Shown here: positions 35,395 to 44,438 of the stretch, piece by piece
Numbering within the stretch: position 1 is the stretch's first letter
How the letters are laid out: each line of letters starts with the position of its first letter
NCBI RefSeq assembly: GCF_001591585.1
Contig: NZ_BCVE01000017.1
Location: 1 to 64,000 of the forward strand
Reading direction: 5' to 3'
DNA length: 64,000 nucleotides
Origin: Niallia circulans NBRC 13626
GTDB taxonomy: Bacteria > Bacillota > Bacilli > Bacillales > Cytobacillaceae
Translations under genes and position numbers: made by a program
Notes under the pieces: model-generated
What the model was told of the DNA's origin: nothing
What the model saw: only the letters and a program-made list of their open reading frames with translations
The model's database searches: none

Positions 35395-36915
35395 TTATGG
35401 TAATTGTTGTTTTAGATAGCTCGGATGACTTTCTACTGCTTTTGGCTTTGCTTCTCCTAATCGCACTAACCAAAGATATAGGACAGTAAAAAAGATGGAC
35501 GAACGATTTCTAGAAGCGATCGCCCCTATCGCAGTGCCAACTAATAAAAGACAACCAACGATAATGACAACAGCTAATGGCGGCTGAGAACCTTTGAAAA
35601 CAGCAGTCTGTAATATGTCATAGAAAAAATGATGGATAAAAGAATAAATAGCAGCGGTTCCCCCTACAAAAATTAAACCAACAATCCGGCCGATGCTCCC
35701 TTCTCCAAAAGCAACAAGCTGTCGCCAAGAAATAGAAACAGACCAAACTAAAATTAACGAACTAATTATTTGATAGCCTTCTCTTGGTGCTTGGAGCCAA
35801 AAAACTAGCCCCACAGTAATGCTTAAAATCCACCCTGCTATCGTCCATAAAAAAGCAGGCTGTTTTTTTCTGTAATTAGACTCTTCCTTACGTCGCACTG
35901 CTGAACCCGACTGTAAAAATAGTGTCGCTTTGAATAAACCATGTAAAATAAGATGGATAATGGCAGCAACATATGCGCCTAAGGCACACTGAATGAGCAT
36001 GAAGCCCATTTGCCCAATCGTCGAACCAACTAACTGACGTTTATAGTCAACTTGTACTAAACTAATTCCAGTACCAACCAAGACAGATATCCCGGCAAAT
36101 AATAGTAATAGAAGAGTTGGAGCTAAATCACCATTAAATAATGGGGAAAAACGAGTAAGCATGATTCCGCCTGCATTGACAATTCCTGCATGCATTATCG
36201 CTGAAACAGGTGTTGGTGCCACAACAGACTCTACTAACCATCTTTGGAATGGCCATTGAGCTGCTGGAATGATAACCGCTAGGACAATCAATAAATTAAT
36301 TCCAGTTCTTTCCCATGCTGAAATTCCAACTGAATTTTCAATCGATAGAGCGGTTGATAATTGCCAAGAACCAGTACTGTGAGACAGCCAGATTGCTGCC
36401 AATAACAAGGACACCCAACCGATTAAAAAATGATAACCAGATACTTTAGAAGCCTCAGCAGCCACTTTCCAGCCATTATTTAATCTTATAAGCAAGGTTA
36501 ATCCTGCAAGCGTTGCTCCCCAGAATAGAACCAGCAGTCGAAGATCTCCACTTAGCCAAGCAATGGAAGCGGCAGTTGTGGTAAAAGTGAAAAGGGTAAA
36601 ATATTTGCGATAAGATCGATCTCCCATTAAATAGCGGATTGAAAAACGTTGAACAATTAAACCGATGGCAAGGACAAAAAAAGTCATCAGCCAAGCCAAG
36701 GAATCCATATGAAAAGGACCTGCATTTTCTATTCCATTCGGATTCATAAGTGCGATTAATGCGATCAAAGGCGGAAAAGACACTATCCAGATATGAACCC
36801 TTACATAGCTTAATGGCACTTTTGGATGCAAAAATAATAGTCCACTCAGCATCGAAACAATAATCATCATAAAAAACACTAACAGTAATGATGGCATACT
36901 GTGCAAAAGAAACAT
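35395..36915 (-). CDS. dabB: DabB, membrane subunit of the DAB inorganic carbon transporter (NuoL/ND5-like)
   Basis: A 506-residue proton_antipo_M protein with about 14 helices. Typical blocks are MDSLAWLMTFFV, WPFQRWLVESVVAPTPVSAI, MHAGIVNAGGIMLTRF and LVGSTIGQMGFM, including conserved Glu/Lys/His of complex-I-type cation channels. It is much shorter than true NuoL and lacks the lateral helix, as expected for DabB. It conducts protons or sodium and energises DabA. First gene of the operon, with AAAGGAG 8 bases before the ATG, downstream of a leader with an internal terminator. Confidence 0.92.
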   Translation of the reverse strand: MFLLHSMPSLLLVFFMMIIVSMLSGLLFLHPKVPLSYVRVHIWIVSFPPLIALIALMNPNGIENAGPFHMDSLAWLMTFFVLAIGLIVQRFSIRYLMGDRSYRKYFTLFTFTTTAASIAWLSGDLRLLVLFWGATLAGLTLLIRLNNGWKVAAEASKVSGYHFLIGWVSLLLAAIWLSHSTGSWQLSTALSIENSVGISAWERTGINLLIVLAVIIPAAQWPFQRWLVESVVAPTPVSAIMHAGIVNAGGIMLTRFSPLFNGDLAPTLLLLLFAGISVLVGTGISLVQVDYKRQLVGSTIGQMGFMLIQCALGAYVAAIIHLILHGLFKATLFLQSGSAVRRKEESNYRKKQPAFLWTIAGWILSITVGLVFWLQAPREGYQIISSLILVWSVSISWRQLVAFGEGSIGRIVGLIFVGGTAAIYSFIHHFFYDILQTAVFKGSQPPLAVVIIVGCLLLVGTAIGAIASRNRSSIFFTVLYLWLVRLGEAKPKAVESHPSYLKQQLP

Positions 36916-36935
36916 TTTAAAAACTCCTTTAACTA

Positions 36936-37250
36936 ACTTACTTCAAAAAACCTTTAATTTTGCCAATAAAAAAGCCGACAATCTTTTAAATTCACCATGA
37001 TCTGCAATCATGAGAAAGTAAAAAATTGTCGGCTTCCCTTCAACTAATTACATCGAATTGTTTGAAGAGCTACCTCTATATGGTTTTATATTTTCATTTA
37101 ATTTATAAAAGACACTCGTACAATAATTTAGGTTACTTATTTATCAAATCACTTTTGCTTAATTTATTAAGTTACTTTTTCATTCAGTCAATATTCATTA
37201 TTAAAAGAATGCTAAAGTCTTAATTTTTAAGCGAAAATTAACTTATAACT
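36936..37250 (-). ncRNA. candidate cis-regulatory leader RNA of the dabBA operon
   Basis: From a predicted promoter (37262-37290) to the dabB ribosome binding site there are about 315 untranslated bases. The part just before the terminator holds AGAGG, GAAGGGAAGCCGAC and the terminator arm, which could form alternative pairings. I cannot match it to a named riboswitch. Class unknown. Confidence 0.45.
36972..37035 (-). terminator. terminator-like hairpin in the dab operon leader (attenuator candidate)
   Basis: AAGCCGACAAT at 36972-36982 pairs with ATTGTCGGCTT at 37025-37035, enclosing a second small hairpin (CATGAT…ATCATG). On the minus strand it is followed by TTTTTTATT, so it is a complete intrinsic terminator lying 57 bp upstream of dabB with no gene before it on that strand. 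Confidence 0.75.
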
Positions 37251-37261
37251 AAGTATGAAAC

Positions 37262-37290
37262 TAACTATAAGATATGCTAAATTTTTATAT
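37262..37290 (-). promoter_or_regulatory. probable sigma-A promoter of the dab operon
   Basis: On the minus strand TTGACA, 17-bp spacer, TATCTT. It is the best match in the 550 bp upstream of dabB and fixes the leader at roughly 330 nt. Confidence 0.55.
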
Positions 37291-37340
37291 TTGTCAATAA
37301 GAAAGCCTAATCTCCAAAGAAAAATCAAATTAGTTTATAG

Positions 37341-37360
37341 CAGATGGGAAAAAATTTTTC
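37341..37360. promoter_or_regulatory. AT-rich palindrome between divergent promoters
   Basis: GGGAAAAAATTTTTCC lies between the dab promoter and the promoter of the 61-residue gene; it may be a regulator site but its AT content makes chance symmetry possible. Confidence 0.3.
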
Positions 37361-37450
37361 CAATCATGTTAAAAAAGAATTCTCATTCAAATGGCCATTT
37401 ATTATCTTCTACCAGCTAAATAATACTTAACACTTTCATTCATTAGTAAT

Positions 37451-37478
37451 TTGATACATAATTAGTATAGTCTATAAT
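37451..37478 (+). promoter_or_regulatory. sigma-A promoter of the 61-aa gene
   Basis: TTGATA (37451-37456), 16-bp spacer, TATAAT (37473-37478), 20 bp before the start codon. Confidence 0.75.
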
Positions 37479-37498
37479 TTCCCGAAAGGGTCGGTATC

Positions 37499-37684
37499 AT
37501 GCTCCGAATCGAACTTATTTGTCACGAAATCAAACGTTTAATGGATGATTATTATAAATGTGAAAATACCCAACTTAAAAAGCAAATACATAGTGATATT
37601 AAACTTTTAAGCAACGTTCTCTATCTTAGCGACCTGCCAGATGAGTATCATGAAGCAGTGCAGGAAAAGAGAGAAACCATTTAG
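37499..37684 (+). CDS. small helical protein, 61 aa
   Basis: A short, mostly helical, charged protein (ELICHEIKRLMDDYYKCENTQ…). ATG 37499 has AAAGGG upstream and a consensus promoter close by, so expression is likely. It resembles Spo0E-like or other two-helix regulators in size only; the SxxxD motif of Spo0E phosphatases is absent. Divergent from the dab operon. Unknown. Confidence 0.6.
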   Translation: MLRIELICHEIKRLMDDYYKCENTQLKKQIHSDIKLLSNVLYLSDLPDEYHEAVQEKRETI

Positions 37685-37707
37685 CCTATGCCTACATATT
37701 TTGAAAT

Positions 37708-38304
37708 TCACTTTATACTGCTGGAAATAAACAAAGAAGCATCTTGATTCATAAAAATATGATTACCTTGATAAAATGTTTTCCTTTTCATTGAATGAAA
37801 ACCAACTTCCGACAATATTTCATTTAATTCTTCTTCTGTAAAACCGTTATGTACTTTAGGATGGTTTATTTTATCATTTTTATCAAAGTCGATGATAATT
37901 AATTTGCCATCCTGATTTAATATTTGGAATAACGCTTGTAATATCTTCTTTGTATTTGGGATATGAAGAAGAACTAAAGACATTAAAATAACATCTGCCT
38001 TAAAATTCGGGGTGTCTTGCGTAAAATCAGAATATAGTATATCTGCATTCGTAATTCCTCTATTAGCTATTTTTGCTTGGGCAGCCTCCAGCATCTGTTC
38101 GGATGAATCCACTAACAAAATCGAAGCTACCAAATCCGTTAACTCTAGACTAACGAGACCAGTGCCGCTCCCATAGTCCATTAAAGATTGAGGTGTACTG
38201 TTTGCTAATTCTCTTCTTACTTCCTTCACAATCACATTAGCTAGTTTTCTTCGATCTTCTGTATCATATCTTTTGGCCAGCTGTTCAAAAACATTCGCTT
38301 CCAT
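37708..38304 (-). CDS. class I SAM-dependent methyltransferase
   Basis: A 198-residue Rossmann methyltransferase. Motif I LMDYGSGTGLVSLEL near residue 40, acidic residue ILLVDSSEQML at the end of strand 2, VILMSLVLLHIPN (motif IV) near residue 105 and LIIIDFDKND. Substrate (small molecule or protein) unknown. AGGAGAG upstream of ATG. Compact length with few insertions, as in UbiE/YrrT-like enzymes. Confidence 0.85.
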   Translation of the reverse strand: MEANVFEQLAKRYDTEDRRKLANVIVKEVRRELANSTPQSLMDYGSGTGLVSLELTDLVASILLVDSSEQMLEAAQAKIANRGITNADILYSDFTQDTPNFKADVILMSLVLLHIPNTKKILQALFQILNQDGKLIIIDFDKNDKINHPKVHNGFTEEELNEILSEVGFHSMKRKTFYQGNHIFMNQDASLFISSSIK

Positions 38305-38681
38305 TTTCCACTCTCCTAATTTGAGATTAGCTATTATATCAACTATCTAAAATCTAATGTCTATTATTTAATTTAACTTGTACGATAAGAATGCTCAATC
38401 TTCTTTACTTCTACTCGTTAAAGAGATTTGACGATGAAATTTTATCCTTAAAAATTGGCACATTTACCATAAGCAGCAGGCGAATATAGAGGAATTACAA
38501 ACTATATACATTGAGAATTTTACAAAGTTTGTAAGCATAGTGACTTATTTATTTGATGGTTTAGCATATTTATTTGTTTTAACATCTATTATAATGATGA
38601 TTGCTTTTTAATAAAAGAAATAGGGATAAATTCACCCTATTTCTATGTTTCCTATTATTTATTTTCTTGGCAGTTTTTGTC
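38305..38681. other. intergenic stretch with a plus-strand coding remnant
   Basis: From about 38430 to 38611 the plus strand reads an open frame without a start (…NIEELQTIYIENFTKF, then FVLTSIIMMIAF-stop) with one C-terminal helix, looking like the end of a lost membrane protein. It is followed by a symmetric terminator at 38616-38644. Confidence 0.3.
38616..38644 (-). terminator. terminator of the VOC-protein gene
   Basis: Perfect stem AGAAATAGGG/CCCTATTTCT followed on the minus strand by TTTTATT, 38 bp past the stop. Confidence 0.8.
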
Positions 38682-39071
38682 CTATAAATCTTTCTGATCC
38701 ACATTCAGCTCAATTAAATTACCATCTGGATCAGCACAGAATATTTGGGCAAATCCGCTTATTCCATAAGGTTTTTCTAAGAATTCCACATTATGTTTCT
38801 TTAACCAACTACGGGTATCATAATAATTTTCAACTCGGAGAGCAAAATGCCCTTCCCGACTGTTTAGCGATTTATCTTTGCGAATCGTCTGCGATGTTGG
38901 ATAAACAATTAAATGAAGTTGCTGATCCTGTATTTTGTACCATGCACCAGGAAAATCAAAATTTGGACGGGGAAGTTCTTCTAGACACAATATTTCCCCA
39001 TAAAAATGTTTGGCTTTTTCTAAATCGGTTACAGTAAGACTTACATGATGAAGGGATTTGTATTTAATCAA
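38682..39071 (-). CDS. VOC-family (glyoxalase/bleomycin-resistance fold) protein
   Basis: About 129 residues forming two beta-alpha-beta-beta-beta units: LHHVSLTVTDLEKAKHFYGEIL at the start, LHLIVYP near residue 55, HFALRVENYYDT and CADPDGNLIEL at the end. Metal-binding positions (His in HHVSL, His in HLIVY/GHFALRV, Glu in LIELN) are present. Could be a lyase, isomerase or binding protein. TTG 39071 is about 9 bases after AAGGA; GTG 39080 would touch it. Confidence 0.82.
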   Translation of the reverse strand: MIKYKSLHHVSLTVTDLEKAKHFYGEILCLEELPRPNFDFPGAWYKIQDQQLHLIVYPTSQTIRKDKSLNSREGHFALRVENYYDTRSWLKKHNVEFLEKPYGISGFAQIFCADPDGNLIELNVDQKDL

Positions 39072-39080
39072 GCAGTTCAC

Positions 39081-39320
39081 TTCCTTTTTGTTATTTATAA
39101 AACGAAATGATGGTTCATTCTTATCTAATGCTTTGTTCGATAATTGATTTCATTCATAATTATATATCAACTAAAAAAGGACTGCGACACGATTCCTCTA
39201 AATAAGTATATACCGGAAAGAATAAAAGTTAGAATAGAAATTACTAAATTATTTAACTACATAATTCTATGCTCCTATTCATTAAACCCATTTTAAAAAT
39301 CCACTGTAAACATCACGTTG
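39081..39320. other. intergenic, nothing recognised
   Basis: About 240 bases with no gene, hairpin or repeat that I can support. Confidence 0.3.
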
Positions 39321-39755
39321 TTATTCATCAGATATTATCAGCTTCTTTGTATTCACATTATATATTTTATAGCCAATCTCCCACTTCTTGTCTTTCGTTA
39401 CAGTCAAAGTACAGTAATACGGCACATTCTTGCCATATGCATCAAGGTCTGGAATATTGTCAAAGCTATACACTTCGCCTGTATCTTGCATTTCGAATCT
39501 AGCTTCGGCATAACGGCGTGTGCCATCTATTTCAATAGTACATTCCCCAATTACTTCAACATATTCTTTTAACAATATGTATTTTAAACTTGGAAAAGTT
39601 ATCAATAAAAGAAAGATACTAACTGATAAAACCACTAACGTCTTCCCCATTATTATTAAAGAATAATTTCTATCCTTGTACATTTGTACCATATAAATAA
39701 CTGAAATCAATAGAAAGATGATTCCTAACGATAGCATCAAGAAATACATAAACAT
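39321..39755 (-). CDS. membrane-anchored protein, unknown, 144 aa
   Basis: Two N-terminal hydrophobic helices (residues ~4-24 and ~38-58) followed by an extracytoplasmic beta-rich domain of about 80 residues (GECTIEIDGTRRYAEARFEM…WEIGYKIYNV). GAGGGA site before ATG 39755. No family recognised. Resembles DUF-type proteins in which the outer domain alone is conserved. Confidence 0.6.
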   Translation of the reverse strand: MFMYFLMLSLGIIFLLISVIYMVQMYKDRNYSLIIMGKTLVVLSVSIFLLLITFPSLKYILLKEYVEVIGECTIEIDGTRRYAEARFEMQDTGEVYSFDNIPDLDAYGKNVPYYCTLTVTKDKKWEIGYKIYNVNTKKLIISDE

Positions 39756-39832
39756 TCACTAATCCCTCACTTTATATCCTTATACGAAAATAAAGAGGTA
39801 TAGTTACATCCATTTATTTTGCCACTAAACAA

Positions 39833-39869
39833 AAAAGATCAGACCTCATTATGAGTATCTGATACTTTT
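39833..39869 (-). terminator. terminator of the HesB-like gene
   Basis: Stem AAAAG-TCAGA/TCTGA-CTTTT with nested pairing, followed on the minus strand by TTTTTTGTTT. Confidence 0.75.
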
Positions 39870-39877
39870 GTTCAGCC

Positions 39878-40195
39878 TTATTTCGCTTTTTGCTTTACTT
39901 CCAAATGGAAAGAATAAATTTCACTTGGTCCAATTAAACGAAAGCCTTTCCCCTGTACATAGTCAAACTTTAAGTCTTCATTAATATGCTTAATCGTTAA
40001 TGGATCTAAATAAATCGTTAAACCATTATCCTCAAATGCCTTATCCTCTTCGTGTGGAAAATCAACTGCTAAGTCAAAATTGTAAACATAGCTGCAGCCG
40101 CCACTAAAAATGGTACTTAATCGATAAACTGCACCCTCAGGAACTTCATAGCTGCGGAATTTCTCAACAGCTGCATCGGTGATTGTGACCTTCAT
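39878..40195 (-). CDS. HesB/IscA-fold protein lacking cluster-ligand cysteines (YneR/YqkB-like)
   Basis: A 105-residue HesB-like domain: MKVTITDAAVEKFRSY start, SGGCSYVYNFDLAVD in the first half, GLTIYLDPLTI in the middle. True A-type Fe-S carriers have three conserved Cys; here only one (C34) remains and the C-terminal CxC is absent. It is therefore one of the Cys-poor Bacillus relatives of unknown role. CAGGAG site before the ATG. Confidence 0.8.
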   Translation of the reverse strand: MKVTITDAAVEKFRSYEVPEGAVYRLSTIFSGGCSYVYNFDLAVDFPHEEDKAFEDNGLTIYLDPLTIKHINEDLKFDYVQGKGFRLIGPSEIYSFHLEVKQKAK

Positions 40196-40471
40196 CTTGC
40201 CATCTCCTGCCTTTTGTTACTTTCCTATATATACTATTCCTATATAAGAATGGAAATAAACTTACTTTCAGCTTAACGGATGACAAGGTTTCTTGCAAAA
40301 ATTCTGCTTTCCGCAGCTAGAAATGAATGGAGAACAATCGTATTAAAAATACTACTTTATCCTTTTTACAATCCGTAAATGATACCTGGGCAGACACTAT
40401 TCTGCAAAGGTTAAATGGATACTTGCAAATTATCATTATCTACACCAATCGTACAGGTCAGCCAATTGTCA

Positions 40472-41872
40472 TTACATATGAAGAGATAGGCCATCTACTG
40501 CCAAAGCAGCTTCTCCTAATACTTCTGATAAAGTTGGATGGGCATGAACGGTATGGGCAATTTCCCAAGGCGTTGCTTCGAGCATTTGACCTAATGCAGC
40601 CTCGCCAATTAAATCAGTAGCATGTGGACCAATAATCGTTATCCCAAGAATATCATCTGTATTCTTATCGGCAGTTATCTTTGTGAACCCTTCTTTTTCT
40701 CCATGAACAAGTGCTTTTCCAATTGCTTGGAACGGAAAATATCCAACTTTGACTTCATATCCTCTTGCTTTAGCTGCTGCTTCAGATATCCCTACACTTG
40801 CAATTTCAGGTGCGGTATAAATACATCGAGGTATTTGTTCATATGAAATCAAATATGTTTCTTCCCCAACAATTGTATCTACTGCAAGAATACCCTCATG
40901 CATGGCAACATGGGCTAATTGAAGTGTTGGGATACAATCTCCAATCGCAAATATTTTATGATCATGTGTACGACAATTTTTATCTACAACGATTGCGCCT
41001 TTTTCCAGTTTAACTGCAGTATTTTCTAAACCAATTCCCTCCACTACAGGACTTCTTCCAACGGAGACAAGCAGTTTTTCTGCAGAAAAGATATCTTTTT
41101 TTCCATTTACTTCGGCACTGATTTGCACCCCTTTTTCTGTTAATCGACAGCTTTTTGCATCAACTAAAGCATTGGTTACAATCTGTACTTTTTTCTTCGT
41201 ATAAATTTTTTGTAATTCTTGTGAAATGTCCTCATCTTCTGTCGGGACAATTCGCGGGCTATATTCTAAAACGGTAACTTTTACACCGAAATCATTTAGT
41301 AAAGAGGCCCATTCCATGCCAATGACCCCTCCACCAACGATGATGATACTCTTCGGTAATTCTTTTAGTGACAGCGCCCCGTCTGATGAAAGAATTTGCT
41401 TCTCATCAAAGGGTAAGCCTGGCAGGGATCTTGGCTTTGAACCTGTTGCTATAATAGTATTTTTTGCTTCAATACTTGTTTCTTTTCCTGCTCGATCAGT
41501 GATCTTCAAAATAGAATTAGAGTGGAAAAAACCGGTCCCTTCATAGACATCAATTTTTCCTTTTTGCATCAATCCTTTTATCCCAGCTTCTAATTGGCGC
41601 ACAATCATTTCTTTTCTTTTTTGTGCTTTTGGAAAATTCACCGCTATATTTCCACTTACGTCTACCCCGAAGCTTGCAGCATTTTTAAATGTAGAAAATA
41701 CTTCTGCTGTACGCAATAATGCTTTACTTGGAATACAGCCACGGTGAAGACAAGTTCCACCGAGCTTATCCTTTTCTATTACTGCAACTGTCTTTCCTTT
41801 TTGGGAGGCACGTATTGCTGCTACATACCCTCCCGTACCTCCACCTAGGATAACGACATCATATTTCTTCAT
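40472..41872 (-). CDS. acoL: dihydrolipoyl dehydrogenase of the acetoin dehydrogenase complex (E3)
   Basis: A 466-residue flavoprotein disulfide reductase: FAD motif ILGGGTGGYVAA, redox pair C41/C46 in GGTCLHRGCIPSK, NAD motif VGGGVIGMEWASLL, second FAD motif IFAIGDC, and the catalytic His445-Glu450 pair (HPTLSEVLGEA). It reoxidises the dihydrolipoyl group on AcoC and forms NADH. Last gene of acoABCL with 255 bp between it and acoC; no terminator is visible in that gap. Normal length, no lesion. Confidence 0.93.
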   Translation of the reverse strand: MKKYDVVILGGGTGGYVAAIRASQKGKTVAVIEKDKLGGTCLHRGCIPSKALLRTAEVFSTFKNAASFGVDVSGNIAVNFPKAQKRKEMIVRQLEAGIKGLMQKGKIDVYEGTGFFHSNSILKITDRAGKETSIEAKNTIIATGSKPRSLPGLPFDEKQILSSDGALSLKELPKSIIIVGGGVIGMEWASLLNDFGVKVTVLEYSPRIVPTEDEDISQELQKIYTKKKVQIVTNALVDAKSCRLTEKGVQISAEVNGKKDIFSAEKLLVSVGRSPVVEGIGLENTAVKLEKGAIVVDKNCRTHDHKIFAIGDCIPTLQLAHVAMHEGILAVDTIVGEETYLISYEQIPRCIYTAPEIASVGISEAAAKARGYEVKVGYFPFQAIGKALVHGEKEGFTKITADKNTDDILGITIIGPHATDLIGEAALGQMLEATPWEIAHTVHAHPTLSEVLGEAALAVDGLSLHM

Positions 41873-42127
41873 TTCTTGATTCCCTTCCTTCTACGGAGAG
41901 CTCACAGAAAAATGATGAGCTAATCCCAACGATAAGTATTCATGTTTCGTACCTAAAGCTACCATATTGAATTGGACTTTTAAGATAGCAGCACGATTAC
42001 AGAGAAAAGTCGTACTGCCCCGCTTCTTAAAATTTCTCAAACATCAATAAATGGTGCTATCTAACATGGAATAGAGCTGCATTCATTTTTCATTTGCACG
42101 CCTATCTACTTTTTACACTCTTTTTAT

Positions 42128-43369
42128 CTATAACACTAGTAAATATGGATGCTCTAGATAATAAACAACGCGGTTCAAGAAATCTCCTGCTGGTGCTCCA
42201 TCAAGCACTTGGTGATCAAAGGTTAAGCTTAAAGGCAATTTTTTCACTGTTTTTACGTTTTCATTTTCTAGTGTTACTTCCTCAATAAATGTTCCTACAC
42301 CAAGAATACCTGTTTCAGGGGTATTTAGGACTGGGGTAAAATATTCAATTCCCTGTTGGCCTAAATTAGAAATAGTAAAAGTTGATCCCGTTAGTTCATA
42401 TCCTGGTAATTGTCCATTTCTTGCTTTTTCCGTTACAGACGATATAGCTTTTGCTAATTCCCCGAGCGGAAGCCGTTCTGCATTTTTAACTACTGGAACG
42501 ACTAAACCGGCATCTAAAGATGTTGCAATTCCTAAATGCACCTCATCAAATAAATATAATTTACCATCAATCAAATGAGCATTCATAAATGACTTATCAC
42601 GCAAGCTTAATGTAACAGCTCTAGCAATAAGCACCGTTAAAGTTAATCGGACATCTAGTTCACTTTCCATTACTTGTTTCTTAATATCCTTTTGAAAATC
42701 TAGAAGGGCATTAATTTCTGCTTTTCGATGTAATGTTAATTGAGCAGTTGTAGACAAGCTTTGCTGCATTCGTTTTGCAATTGTTTGACGCATAACAGAT
42801 AGTTTTTCGCCTTTTACGTCTGGTGGTTGTACATTTGGTTGTACAATAGTATTAGTTTCTTGATCCACCTTTGGTTCTGTTACTTCTCCACCCATGTCAG
42901 CAAATGCTTGAATATCTCTTCTCGTAATCCGATTATTTGGCCCAGTACCAGTAACTTTTTGTGTATCCACTCGCAGTTGTTGTGCAAGTTTTCTTGCAGC
43001 GGGAGATATCCGAATACGCTTATTTGTATCTTTCCTTTTTACTTCCGCCTCTTGTCGCGCCGGCGCATTCTCCTCTAATGCTGCATCTTTTCCTTCCCTA
43101 ACATCTTGACTACTTTCACTTTCCGCTTCCTTTTCATTACCTATTATTCCAATTGGCTTTCCAACTTCTACTTCATTATCGACTTCTTCAATGATTGTAA
43201 GAAGTACTCCATCTGTTGGCGCCTCTACTTCACTTGTTAGTTTTTCTGAGCTAATAACAGCCACACCTTCTCCTTCCGAGACGGATTCTCCAGGCTGTTT
43301 TAACCACTCCACAATGGTTCCTTCTTTCATGGTCATTCCTAATTTCGGCATCACAATAGCAGTTGACAT
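42128..43369 (-). CDS. acoC: dihydrolipoamide acetyltransferase of the acetoin dehydrogenase complex (E2)
   Basis: A 413-residue E2 with a single N-terminal lipoyl domain (lipoylated K43 in SSEKLTSEV), an acidic/charged linker (~80-120), a peripheral-subunit-binding domain (RISPAARKLAQQL, GPNNRITRRDI) and a C-terminal catalytic domain with FDHQVLDG (H386, D390). It carries acetyl groups from the E1 step to CoA and forms the structural core. 14 bp after acoB; GGAGGTG upstream of the ATG. Confidence 0.93.
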   Translation of the reverse strand: MSTAIVMPKLGMTMKEGTIVEWLKQPGESVSEGEGVAVISSEKLTSEVEAPTDGVLLTIIEEVDNEVEVGKPIGIIGNEKEAESESSQDVREGKDAALEENAPARQEAEVKRKDTNKRIRISPAARKLAQQLRVDTQKVTGTGPNNRITRRDIQAFADMGGEVTEPKVDQETNTIVQPNVQPPDVKGEKLSVMRQTIAKRMQQSLSTTAQLTLHRKAEINALLDFQKDIKKQVMESELDVRLTLTVLIARAVTLSLRDKSFMNAHLIDGKLYLFDEVHLGIATSLDAGLVVPVVKNAERLPLGELAKAISSVTEKARNGQLPGYELTGSTFTISNLGQQGIEYFTPVLNTPETGILGVGTFIEEVTLENENVKTVKKLPLSLTFDHQVLDGAPAGDFLNRVVYYLEHPYLLVL

Positions 43370-43383
43370 ATTTTCACCTCCAC

Positions 43384-44415
43384 TTATCGAGCTAAAGTTA
43401 ATTCATTAATTAATTCGTATGCCGTATTGATAACTTTTTCTGCGTTTGGTATATATAATTGCTCTAAATTAGTTGCAAATGGAACAGGAGTATGTGGGGC
43501 CGTTATTGTTTTAATTGGAGCATCTAAATAATCAAACCCTTTATTAGCGACAAGTGCTGCGATATCGGCTGCTACACTACAGCGTGGATTTGCTTCATCT
43601 ACAATAATTAGCCTTCCTGTTTTTTCGACAGACTCCAAAATTGGTTCTTCTTCAAGTGGAGATAATGAACGAGGATCGATTACTTCCACTTCCACTCCTT
43701 TACTCGCTAATCTATCAGCTGCTTCCATCGCAACATGGACCATTTTTCCGATTGCCACAATGGTAAGATCAGTTCCCACTCTCTTCACTTCTGCTTTACC
43801 AAGCGGAATGGTATAGTATCCCTCCGGAACTTCCTCTTTCATGCTATACAGGGTTTTATCTTCAAAAAATACAACTAAATCATCGTCTTCAATTGCAGAA
43901 AGTAATAAACCTTTTGCATCATACGGATTAGATGGCACAACTACCTTCAAACCTGGGATTGCGGTAAACATTCCATATAAAGTCTGGGAATGCTGTGCGG
44001 CCGCACTCGCTCCTGCGCCATGGTTTGTACGAATGGTTAAAGGCACTCTTGCTTTTCCGCCAAACATATAACGCATTTTCGCTCCCTGATTAAGCACTTC
44101 ATCTAAACAGCTTCCAATAAAGTCGTTAAACATTAACTCTGAAATCGGACGTAATCCGGTAACTGCTGCTGCTACAGCTGCTCCCATATATCCCGCTTCT
44201 GCAATCGGCATATCGATAACTCGTTTACGGCCATATTTATTTGCTAATCCCTTGGTAACACCAAAAACGCCGCCCCATGCTTCTTCGTCTTGTAAGTGGT
44301 CAACGGTCGCACCACCTGCAACATCTTCTCCCATTAAGATAACTTTATTATCTCTCTCCATGGCAATATCCATTGCTTCATTGATAGCTTGTGAAAATGT
44401 AATCTTTCTTCCCAT
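43384..44415 (-). CDS. acoB: acetoin dehydrogenase E1 component, beta subunit
   Basis: A 343-residue transketolase-C/pyr type E1 beta: ITFSQAINEAMDIAMERD, VILMGEDVAGGATVDHLQ, RPISELMFNDF, RTNHGAGASAAAQHSQ and the transketolase_C part IDPRSLSPLEEEPIL. With AcoA it forms the alpha2beta2 TPP enzyme that cleaves acetoin to acetaldehyde and hydroxyethyl-TPP. It lies 23 bp after acoA; AAGGAAG-type site. Confidence 0.93.
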   Translation of the reverse strand: MGRKITFSQAINEAMDIAMERDNKVILMGEDVAGGATVDHLQDEEAWGGVFGVTKGLANKYGRKRVIDMPIAEAGYMGAAVAAAVTGLRPISELMFNDFIGSCLDEVLNQGAKMRYMFGGKARVPLTIRTNHGAGASAAAQHSQTLYGMFTAIPGLKVVVPSNPYDAKGLLLSAIEDDDLVVFFEDKTLYSMKEEVPEGYYTIPLGKAEVKRVGTDLTIVAIGKMVHVAMEAADRLASKGVEVEVIDPRSLSPLEEEPILESVEKTGRLIIVDEANPRCSVAADIAALVANKGFDYLDAPIKTITAPHTPVPFATNLEQLYIPNAEKVINTAYELINELTLAR

Positions 44416-44438
44416 TCTTCCTTCACCTCATTCTTTTA

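Noticed and set aside
36936-37250. Lysine-type riboswitch in the dab leader
   Set aside because: AGAGGT and GCCGA words recall parts of the lysine class, but order and spacing do not fit and the downstream genes make no sense for lysine. Left as unassigned.
40327-40620. Plus-strand reading frame
   Set aside because: It overlaps the clear acoL gene on the other strand and has no homology-like pattern; a shadow frame.
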